NCBI GenBank assembly: GCA_963971285.1
Contig: OZ020254.1
Location: 10,354,001-10,418,000, forward strand
Source: Astropecten irregularis
Taxonomy: Eukaryota > Echinodermata > Asteroidea > Paxillosida > Astropectinidae
Direction: 5' to 3'
Length of the DNA stretch: 64,000 nt
Shown here piece by piece: positions 38,001 to 50,000 of this stretch; the first letter of the stretch is position 1; every line of letters starts with the position of its first letter. The position numbers and the translations under genes were made by a program. The notes beneath the pieces were generated by a model. It saw only the letters and a list, made by a program, of their open reading frames with translations, did not search any database and was not told the origin of the DNA.

Positions 38001-41000
38001 TGAAATTTCCTCTTTTTTCAGGAGTGAATTAAAATAAGGGGCCGTCCATAAAGTACGTACGCACGAAATGCCGACTTTTTTGACCTCCCCTCCCCCTCTG
38101 TACGCACGGCGTACGCAGTGGTCCCAACCCCCCCTCCCCCCCTGTACGCATACGCATTCCACATCAGATTTTTCACTTCTCGTGGTACCTTGCTTTAGCA
38201 TCATTAAAATGTCACCGTAATCCGGGCCGGTACCGTTATTGGGACGTCACTCTCAAATTCTGAAATGAATGACTAAAGTTTAACAGGTTTTTATACATTT
38301 ACAGATGGATTTACTATTTTTTATGTTGAATAAGAAAAAAAACAAGGAAAAAACAAAACAATCCCGGTGCTTTTTTCACGTTTTTTACCTCTCTTTTCGC
38401 GCGATAATGCTATGCAAAATTTTCGCTTGCGTACGGTACGCATTGGCCTTAACCCCCCCTCCCCCCCTGTACGCATGGCGTACGCATCGGTAACAACCCC
38501 CCCTCCCCCTCCTTGTGCGTACGTACTTTATGGACGGCCCCTAAGGGGAAATTGACAAGCACATATACTCATTGAATTAGAAAAAGGGGTATTTTGTTAT
38601 TTGCGGGACTGAAACATTGCAATCTATAAGTATTTAAAATGGATGACAGTGCTAAGTTTAAATCCCAAGCCTTGGGCAATTTGACTGAAAATATCATAAC
38701 GGCACTGTGGCGCTCTACCATCTTAAATGATCCTTGGGATATAGCGGTATGTAAGTGATTTCATGGCTTCTGACTGCCAAACAAACAAAGATAATTGACT
38801 ATTAGGGACACTGCCAACATAGGGCTGGATAGCTCAGTTGGTAGAGCTTCAGTACAAAATTTCTGGGGTCGCAGGTTGGAATCTTTCTCCAGTTAATTTT
38901 TCCTTTTCAATGACTAACTGTTGTTCTTTATATGATTATATTCTTTTCTTGTAAGACATTCTAAAATTCTGAAATGATGTTTGGACTGAATAATTCTTTT
39001 ATTAGCCAAAGAAATGGTCTGCCAGTCCAATTCAAGCAATCCAGTCTTTGGTTCCCAACTAAACAAGTGTAACTCATCGTCCAAGACGTATGATGAGGCC
39101 GGTGTGGCTGAAGCCAATGCAGGGATCAGCAGGCAGAGGTCACTCGATGATTCCACTGGCAAGCAAAGCCCAGCTGCAGAAGCCCAGGATAAAAGTGTGG
39201 CTGGTACTGCAGAGGGCAAAAAGTGAGTGATGTCTCAGAATATTTCAACAACTCATTTCAACAAAATCTCAAGTTACTTTTTATGCGTATCAATCTCAAT
39301 TAGTGGCGCCTAATGAACAAAGAAAGAAAGATTCCAATTTCAAATTGTCAGATTTTTTTTTTCATTGGCATCAGAAGTTGGAATTAGGGGTGCAATTTCA
39401 GCGCTTGCCCTGGGTGCCGTTTTACCTAGATAAGTCGTTGATCTCAATTCGTAACAGAACATGAAACCGTTACCGTTAATAGCAAATCTTCTTTGCTTAT
39501 GGTAGCAGATTTTCTTTGCTTACAGTTAGCGTATTTCACGGGAGAGTTTTGGTTTTGGTAACGGTATTAAAGCAAGGAATTTCTGCAGAATGCATATGTG
39601 CGTTAGCAGAAAATAAATCACAGTTACCCAAGAAATACTTCGCTAACCGAAAGTCTTGCTTACAGATTCCATGAAATAGATGTCACACATAGCAGTACCC
39701 ATAAGCACAAAACGGATTCCATGAAATTTTGCCCTGATTTCTAGTGTTTGCTGTCCAACAGCGAGAAATAATATATGGGTGGAGTCTAATTCCACACTCC
39801 CTAGTAACCCTCTAGCAATTCCTGTGAACTGAAATCGTTCTCTCTGACAGGTCTAGTCACAGCATGCTGGGACGCATCAAGAATCTGACCAATTGCCTGA
39901 GTAGCTCGGATGAGGGGCGGAGCCGAGAGGACATGACCGCCTCCTCCGAGGACTCCATCAAGCGCAGGCTCATCTCCAAGATCCCGAGGAGGAAGAAGAC
40001 GAAGAAGCGGAAGAAGCACAGCAGCGGCGGGGAGGAGGCCGAGAGCAGGAGCAACTCTGACGAGAAGACCAGCAGCGGGACAGAGGTTGGCCTGGCAACT
40101 GCCGGGAGAGAGGTTGAAGCAACCGTCATTGATAAGACTAGCATGACAACCACCGAGATGGATACGGGCAGGGTAGAATGCAAGAGAGATGTCTCAGAGC
40201 CAGGTTATGAGAAAGAGGTTGAGAAGGAAATAGCCAAACCTGAGTTTGGCACGGGGAAGGAGGCTGCTAAGGAAGTGATCACACAACTTGAAAGTTCCGA
40301 AGAAGGTAAGAATTTGTTTTGGAAAGTCATCTAGAGAAACTCTTAGATTGATATTGAAATGTCTGAGTCATTTTGTTTTGTTTCACAGAAGTTTGCAGTT
40401 TTGGGATTGGTCTTATCTCTTACAGGTTTGCCCAATGTGTCTCCACCTGATGTGTTGAAGGAGATTCAAGTAACCAGTAACAAGGAGGATTCTGCAGCAG
40501 ATCAATCGAGTGCCGGGAGCAAGGATGCCAGATCGGAGCTTGACGAGCAGCAGGAGGGTGCCATAAATGCTCTTGCCAGTCATCACTCTGGATCCAGCAT
40601 TGAGCTCCTCTGTGAGTACGACGAGCATGCCAATGATGGAGAACCTGTCCTGTCGGCCATCGTGGCATCTGATGGAGCAAAGACATCTCCAAGCTCAAAC
40701 TCTATGCCTGCTGTCGAGCGTAAAGACCTATTTCAGCAAAAGATCATGGATGCAAGTGATGCGAAGCAAGTGCACCACCATGCGAGCGCTCCTATGACGC
40801 TCAACCAGATGGAGGACGTACCCTCACAGCAAGAGATTGCCTTAAAAGCAGTCAGGGAAAGATACCGCATTCTGAGCGAGCAAATAAGTGATGCCATCCC
40901 TGGCGTCTCAATCGATGACAAGCTCCGGCTGGCCGTCTTGGGTTCCTTTTCCTACGCAGCCAAGAGCGGAGAACATCAGGAGCTGACTGGCCGGAGGGCC

Positions 41001-44000
41001 GCTAGTGCTCCTGGTCCTCTGGAGCATGTAGCGCAATATCTGGTGGAGGAATTCAACAAAGACCACCTGACAGAGTCGGGCATCTCAAGCTTCGACGGCA
41101 CTTACTGTGACGAGTCCTCCAACCACCATCACGGCACTCCCAAGGTGATGAAGCAAGAGTCAGCATCCATCAAGGACCAGAGTCAAGACAAGGCTGCCGG
41201 TCTGACCTCCTCATCGGACAGCAGTCAGGACGGTTACGTCCAACAGATGGAGAGAGCCCAACGCTTGAGAGTTGCCAGTCAGACTGCCCCCTCTCCTCCA
41301 AAACAACTTCGCCCATGCTCTGCCGAGTCTGGAGAATCTGACAAATCGAAAGATCTAGGAGATGTGAAGCTTACTGCAATGGATTCCTCCAGCAAGTCTC
41401 CCAGAAACACCAAGGGAGGCAACATTAGCAACGGCAGCATCTTGTCGGTGTCTTCCTCAGGCTATGGCAGCACCCTTCAAGCAAAGATTGCTGAAATTGA
41501 GGCCAATCTCAGCATCAGTGAGGGCCTGGGGAAGCCATACAAAGTGGACATACCAATGGAACAGGACTCAGTGGTCAGTATTCAAGTTGGCTCTAGAGAG
41601 TTTTAGCAACTCAAAATCAAGATCACTTAAGATACATTTAAAAGACGTTGCCTGGGATTGGTGATGTTTTTCAAAGCAAAGAAATGACACTCAAATGTTC
41701 AGTTAGGCATATATTTAACAAGCATTCTCTCCTGCTTATTAGACAAAATTAATGAAACAAAATTGGTCATTCCTAAGAGGACTTATGTCTATTTTAATAA
41801 AGGTACTCATTTTGCAAGCTGTCCGTGGAATACTTGACAAAAGAAATATAAAGTAAACTTTACTATTCTTCGCTACTTACTCAGATGTTGAGATTCAGTG
41901 AAGCATTAACATTCCCTGGACAGCTTGCAAAATTAGTGCCTTTATCAGGCGCGGTTCTAGAGCCAAAATTTTGGGGGGGCTAGAAGAGCCATTATTTTTT
42001 GGGGGGGCTAGAAGACCCAATATTTTAAGTTCTTCTAACACTCGCTTCTGCTATGTCTTATTAGGGGTCGAAAAACATGCACATTACAGGCCACACAACG
42101 CGTTTTTTATGTAATTGGCGCTTAATAACTGAACAAATCCAGTATGTTCAAGAATTTTTTTTTTCACTTGCATTTTTTTGGGGGGGCTAGACACAATTTT
42201 TGGGGGGCTACAGCCCCCCCCCCTAACCGCGCCTGGCCTTTATTAAAATAAACATAATATAACATAATTAAATGGTCAATTTATTTCATTCTTTTTAAGC
42301 AGGAGAGAGTGCTTGTTAAATGTATGCTTAACTAAACTTTTGAGTGTCATTTGTTTGTTTTGAGAAACATCACCAATTCCGGTCAACTTCTTCTTGACTC
42401 ACCCTGTACATCTGAAAAAATTCACCTTACACGCTTGAGGACAAAATTGCACCATTTTGTACCACGTTGCCTTTGAACAAAGTCTTGAACTTGGTGTGAT
42501 ATAAATAAAGGTCCAATTCTGATTGATACAGAGGGTGAATACTGGCAAAATATTCCTGGATGTTTTAATCCATCCGTTCCTCCCTAATCTCAATCGCAGA
42601 GGAAGAAGGAGCTAGGGTACATCTTGAAGATGCTGCAGAAGGATGGTCCTGCTGGCAGTGGTGGCCAGGGTAGTAACCAGAGCGAGGACGGCCACTGGGA
42701 CCCAGCCCTCCTGGAGGCAGCCATTAGCTACTTGTACTGGAGCCGTCATGATGCCCAAGACCTACTGAGGAAACCACAGCAGCATCAGAAGGTTGGTGTC
42801 AATAAATGATCACAAGGGTTAGAGAGATCACGTTGAACTGCATAATCCGGTCAATGGGAGACTCAATGGGAGCTGGGTCTTCAAGTTGATAGCGCATGCG
42901 CACGCACAACAACACGCACATACTCACAATTGCGCGCACATGCTCAGTGATAGCAAAAAGAGACTTCAGTCTGTTGCCACCAACATCTCAAAAGTCTCCC
43001 ATTACTGTGTTAGTGCATCGTTGTGAATGTACTTCAACTTTGTTAGCGGATTGCGAAAAGAAAATGGAAACTGACCCTGAAGAGGGTAATATCATACTTT
43101 GGTTTGAAAACATGAGCAAAAATATCAAGAAAGAAACAGTAACAGTCATCTGTGAAATTCCCAGTACCATACGGTGCCCAGTTTTTGAGAAAACAGTGAA
43201 AGACGCCCACGTTATATAGAAACCTTTTCAAAAGATTTCTGATCTGCCAAAGATAAAATAGTTGAATTGTTTTGGTCATTGGTTTTTTTCTTTTCTTGAT
43301 AAGTACAGCACTTTAGACAGCAAACTTTTAACAGTATGTTTGTAACATCAACATCTTTATACCCTGTAAATTATAGGTAAATCTGTGAAGATTTCTGTTT
43401 AGGTATGCTACCAAAGTATGATTACCTTTAAAAACTTTAGGTATAAAATACAATTTAAAAAAAAAATAATAATAGGGAGGGGAATGGAGATTGAAGAGAA
43501 GCGATGACATGGAGGAACAAGAAAATTAAATTGAGATTCCTTGTGAAGCAGGATTAATTAATGCACAGGATGGCAGAGAAACTTTTCTCCAACTAAGAGT
43601 ACCAAGTAGATGAAGAAGGTGGAGTTGAGAGCTTTAGACAGCGTGGTTGAACTCGTGTTTCCATCTTGTATTTGTGTTGTCATAGGTTGTAATGGAGGAC
43701 AAGCTGGAGGCACAGAGCTTGAAGTTGGACCTTCCACCACACAGGTAAGCCAGAAAGCAAACTACATCCACCAATCCATTCATCCACACACAAAATATTT
43801 TAAACATTTGTTCAGTGACAATAAATCAAAACAAGTTGAAGCATAAAATCCCTTTTAGACTTTTCAGGATCTAGACCAGGGGTGGGCAACCTTTATGAAT
43901 CAATGGGCCAGAAACGAGGAATGGAAAATTTGGCGGGCCGCACTATGGTCAACAATGCACTTTCAATTTCAAACATTCAGTAACGAGGATTTTTTAAGAG

Positions 44001-47000
44001 GGCAAACCCACTAAGGAACACAACCTGACAACTGAGCTTTGTTTGTTGTCGAAGCAATACCGATATGACACATTTGAGATGAACTGAAAGAAATAGACCC
44101 ACCTGTGAAGCACATACACATTTTTTTCTTACTGGATGCGTCTCGCGGGCTGCACAAAAATCAATGGCGGGCCGCATGCGGCCCGTGGGCCGCAGGTTGC
44201 CCACCCCTGATCTAGACTGTTTTTGAACAGGTCACCAAGGTCATAAGTTTTTTTTCTTGTGAATTAGTTTTCGGGGAAGTGATACTTTGGAAGAACTAAA
44301 AGCTGAGCTGGAACTCAAATTGAAACAGACGGAGGATGCCATCGCCAAAACCAAAGGTGTGTCTGCTCTGGGCCAATTCTCAGGATTAACCAAAGCTCTC
44401 TATCCCCCCTTTTTATTTGCTCTGGAGATGTGATATTGTCTGTTTGTGCAAAACTGGTTCCACCCATAATGAACGCTGGTTCGAATCCCACTCTCATTAA
44501 TATTTCTTTGCTCACTTTTCAATGACTTTAAGTTAATCTAGTCAGTTTTTAGTCTTGTTAGTTGATGCCCATAATTTTGTTAGTATTGCCCATTTTGTAG
44601 GTTAATTATTTATCAGGGGAAAAGATCTGCTTGATAAGATTCGGACGGAGCTGGGATATTTTGTTTCTGTTCTGTGAGAGTAAGAATTTTAAGAAACTGC
44701 AAGAAGATCCACTTTTTAAGAGACATATTTTTGTTTGGGGCTGAATGATAGATATGTGAACATTTATTTCTCTTTACAGAGCCCAAGGGGATAATAGTAG
44801 AAGGTAAACCTCAGGTCAAAATTTGTCCAAAGATCTAAAACTATCTCCCGACCAAATGAATAATCATGATGAATTGCGGTACCTGCCGCGATTATATTGG
44901 ATTTGATTCATCCCGCTGAACCAAGCTAGCTCGGTGGCCTATGCACTAGTAAGCAGGAGGTCGTGGGTTCGAATCCCACCTGAGCCAGCACCTGATTTGT
45001 TAGTGTGCACTCAGCAAGCACTGAGTATGCAGTGCTCATCCACATTGGTGATGGGCGAGCCTAATTTTCATAAGATCTAAACTTTGATGACGGAGTGTTG
45101 GTTTATTGCAGAATCGGGACTGACTCATCTATCTAGTGCTCATGGAATGGAAAACCCCCAGCTTGAAATGGAGGAGGCTCATACTGCCAAGCCACAAGAG
45201 GTATATAACTCCACAGTGACATTCTATTTTTTTTTAAAGGGGGGAAGGGTTGCCGTTGAAAAGGTGTTATTGGTAGTCAAAGTACCATTTTACTCACCTT
45301 GAAAACTAGAGTGTAGAAAATGTTTTGCCATTTCTTGGGTTAACAAAGAGTTCAGCAATCTTTAGTATTCAGACTAATTATTAAGAACACATTTGGTCGC
45401 ATTTCAAAAAGCATTGTATCAGGTTCAAATCCCACCAAGGGTAACAGGTAAACTGGTTCTCAGTCCCTACCTGATGGGTAAAAGTACCAATGGTTCCCAA
45501 TCATCCACTTCTCAACTGCTCTCTCTTAATAATCAATGCACACTAAAATCTATTTTCACCTCTGAATTTGTTTGCAAAATTTACACTGAATGTTCATAAT
45601 GTTTAAGTAAAGGCCGATTCATACTCGCTGCGTATTCACTGCGTAGGAAGCACGGCATTCCATTTCGAAGTGTCTGCCCTGCGTGTAAGAATGTGCACTG
45701 CGTACTGAAAGTGCGCGTCTTTGTGCAAAGCATTTGAAAATGAAAAAAGTTTATATGGACCAATTTGGCCCGTATTTGGACAAGTTAAAATATTTCAACA
45801 TCTGCCAGATGCATGCACGCAGCAGAGACTTGAAAGATGGCAGAGTATGAATATTGAATGTGACATTCACATTGTGCGTGTGCGCGTAAACGCACCGAGT
45901 ATGAACCAGCCTTTAAAGATGTCTTACTTTTTTTTGGCAGATGAGTGTTGATGACCCAGAAGATGTTCTTGTTGGCCAGCCGCTCGACCAAACACCGCCC
46001 AGCGCCGAAGCCAAGAATTCCACCACCTCCACCTCCTCCTCCGAGGACAACCGACCCCCCAACAGTTTCCATTACAACCAGTCAGTAGCACTCATGTCAC
46101 CAGGGGGTGCCCTTGGCAGCGGGATCCTGCAGGAAGAGTGCCAGAGTGCACGGAGAGTGCGTAAAGAGGCGGATGAGAGGATAGCCAAGCTGCAGAAGGA
46201 GATAGAAGCCATGGCCTTACAGATGAAGGTATTCGCCAAGGCTCTTACGTCCCAACTGTGTCCAATGCCCCAACTGTGGTCGGGGTATGCCCAACTGTGT
46301 CAGCACAGTTGGGCATACCCAACTTAAGTTGGGCACAAACGATGCAGATGTGGGAGGGTCTTAAATAATTTTCCATCTTACCAATCCTCATTCAATTTTG
46401 AAAATGGAAAAGTGCTGGCTAAAAACTTGTTTTCTTGCCAACAGACTTTATTTGGCTTGCATACAACGGGGATCTCACAATAATGTAAACAATTCCTCTC
46501 CCCCAGGCAGCCACGCGACCCATCCCTATCTCATTAAAATAACAATCTACCTAACACAACTACGTGTTATGTGAATTGCTCCACCGGGTGAGTCATACCA
46601 GTAGGTTCTCTGAAAGAGAGAATCCGCCTGGCAGGATCAATCGCAGGGAATCTAGCCACATGACCGTACAAAGGTGGACGGTCTGGTGCTCACGTACCGT
46701 ACCTTTGGTGGTAAGGGGTTATACAGACAGTTTTTATGCAAGCCTTATTTGTTCAAATGTACCTTGCTCGATACTTGACCCTTGTACCAGGACCAGCGGA
46801 TGGCTTCCGTCCAGCTCGAGGCCCATCTCCTATCCCAGCTGACCACACTGACCGGGGAATACCAGAATCTCATGGCTCATGACCGGGAGCACAAGGCACT
46901 GTCCAAAGAGTTGAAGCTGAAGCTGGACAAGAAGCAGCAAGGTCAGTCATGAAGGCTTTTCGATAAACGGAGGCTTCAGCTCAAGTTCAGGCTTCATCTC

Positions 47001-50000
47001 TGTCATCCACATGCTGAAAATATAGGTTGTGGTTTTCAATTGAAGCTGAAGCTCTGTTTTCCTTTTCAAACCAGAGAATCTACTTCTGAGCCGCAGCCGA
47101 AGGCCTCTATTTTGATACCTGTTATTTTAGAACCAAGGATCAAGGCTCTCTGAATTTGACTGTCTATTCCTCAATTTTTCTCTATACACGCTAATGATCA
47201 GAGTTGAAGGAGTTGCAGTTAACTCACCACCAAGAGTCTGCCGAAGACGTGGACTCCAGCCAGCTCCAGAGCCAGCTGGATGCTCTAGCCTTCAAGTCCA
47301 AGGAGACGATCTACCAACTGGGCGTGCGGCTGAGCGAGGTCGAGCAGGAGAAGCTGATGCTGGAAACCAGGCTCCGTCAGGAGACAGCCCGGCAGGAGAG
47401 GCTGCGAGAGAAGTCCAGGAGACGGGAACAGGAGGCCACGAGAGAGCAAGAATCCATGATGGAGGAGCTGCAACAAGAACAGAGGTAGGTCCGATAGAAA
47501 GCAACATTTAAAAATTTGAAGAAAAAGAGGGAATCTAGCTGTTTGGAAACCAACAAGAGCTTGTCGACAGCAGCCGGCACAATCCACAGAAAAGTAACTA
47601 GCTAAGCACAGGATGCCAGTCAGAATCCAAGTGTTACCATCAATAACCCACTCTATAGCCGAGGATCTCAAACCACTTACAATAACTTACAATCAGTTGT
47701 AAGCCCTAACAGCTTTTGGATCACAATCAAGAAAGCAAGGTTTGAAGTATTAGGTCCATTATGTAGTGGACAGATCCCACAATACAGATGTGCCCTTCTT
47801 GGTCTTCCCTCCTACAGAAAGTGCATCCAGCTGGACGATGAACTCACCTCTAGGACCAACGACCTCCACCAGATGGCCGCCTCCCTCCAAGGACTGGAGA
47901 AAGAGAACAGGGCCCAGGCCGACGAGATACGCCGTCTGCACCGAGGCCTGGATGCCTCTCATCAGGGCAGGGTCCAGCTAGAGCAGGAGCTCCAGCGGGC
48001 CAACCAGAGGCTGGATGCCAAGCACGAGCAGTGGAAGAAGCAGAGGCAAGATCTCAAGGACCACCTGGAGGAGGTTAGAGGCGCTGGACTGGAGGGGAAG
48101 GGGATGAGGGTTCTGGGGTTGATTTCACAAAGCTCTATGATTGATCGTAATTCGAGTTACGAAGGATAACCCTTCATAGGTGGCCTATCCAACGTAGGGC
48201 TGTAATGCATCATAAGTCCTACGATTAAAAGTACGTTACAATGAGTTTGGTGAAATTGACCCCTGGTGTATCAAACTCAAGATCTTGTGGAAGTCCACAG
48301 ACTGTGATTCTTCTGCACCCTGCATGCCAAACCATGGGTATCTGGGTGCTTGCAAAATCTGATTTCACGAAGCCCTATGATCAATCGTAACTATAGTTAT
48401 GAAGGATAATTCATCGTATCCAAAGACTTGTGAGGCAGACTTTAGACTTTTTATGCTCGCTGTCAGCTGTTTTCAGACATTTTTATCATTGGTCAATCTC
48501 ATCCCTGGGGGTTGCAATGCATCATTATGTCCTACGATTGATAATGAGTTAATGAGTTTGGAGAAATTGACCCCTGGACATTTTCGCAGCCCAGGCTGTT
48601 TTCACATGATTTCCGCTGGGTTCAAAATGAGATTTATTATCTGGCCAAACATACCCATGGATAATATATAGTGAAATTAGCTAAAATTCCCACCCGTTGT
48701 TCTTTGATTAGTTGTTGCTTTATGACAAGAACAGCACAAATCAAACCAGGGGTCAATTTCACCAAACTCATCGTAACTTATTATCAATCGTAGGAATTTT
48801 GATGCATTGATGCCCTACGTGGGATAGGCCCCCTTCGATGGGTTATCCTACGATGAATTAAGATCGATCGCAAGGCTTCTTGAAATCGACCCCTGTCATC
48901 TTAATGTTCGGTGGCAATTACCGAGAGCTATTAGTTTATACAGTTGAGGATCAATCACAGCATTTAATTCTGACTTTCCTGGTTAAAATGTTTATCTCGT
49001 GATTTTAAACAACCTGACAGACCAGGACATCCCTGGAGAAATCCCAGGTCTACATCAAGACCCTGACCCAAACTAACCAGAGGCTGACCGGCACCACGTC
49101 CCAGCTGCAATCCAGCTACCAGGCCCTGACCACGCAGCTTCACATGGAGCGCCTCTCCAATGAAGTCAGGGACCAAGACCTGGAGAGGATGAGAGGGGAA
49201 CTCGAAACCGAGAGAAAATCTCGGGTGAGATAGACATGAAATTCTTCTGGATGATTTTAGAATCGTGTGGATTGGTTTGCGGAAACACCATAAAAGAATC
49301 GTTCATACTTTCGCACTTCTATTTTGTTCGCACTTCTCGTAAAGTCTCAACGTTTCGACTAGCCTGCTCTAGTCATCATCAGGAGACGGAACGGAACTAG
49401 AGCAGGCAAGTTGAAACGTTGAGACCCTACAAGAAGTGCAAACAAAATAGAAGTGCGAAAGTATGAATGATTCTTACATGGTGTTTCTGCAAACTGATGC
49501 ATCAATTGTCACCATGCAAAGCCTCAAATCTTTCTTGAATTTAGAATCATCGGTCACAAATACAGGACTTTTTTAGCATAATAGCCACTGGAAACAAAGG
49601 GCCTTTTAGAAACTCAGGCTCTGGCACCATTTCGTGAATCCATTCTAAAATAACGGGTATCAAAATAAAGGCTTTTGGCAGCTGTTCGGAAGTAGATTCT
49701 CTGGTTTGAAAAGGTTAACAGAGCTTCAGCTTCAATGAAAAACCACAACCTATGTTTTCAGCATATGACGGAACTGGAGCCTTCGTTTCTTAAAGCCCCA
49801 TAGCAAAAGCCATCAACAGTCATCAGTCAACTAGTCATCAAGGGTTGATTTTAGGATTGATCAAAAATCACTTTGACTGAACTAGGGAGTGAAGATGACC
49901 AAAGTGTTTTCTGGCTGTCTTCAGGAGAATGCAAATGTTTAGACGAAGACTAGGGTGGTTCGCTAGGGGATGGGCCATAGAGAAGCCACCGACTCTGCAA

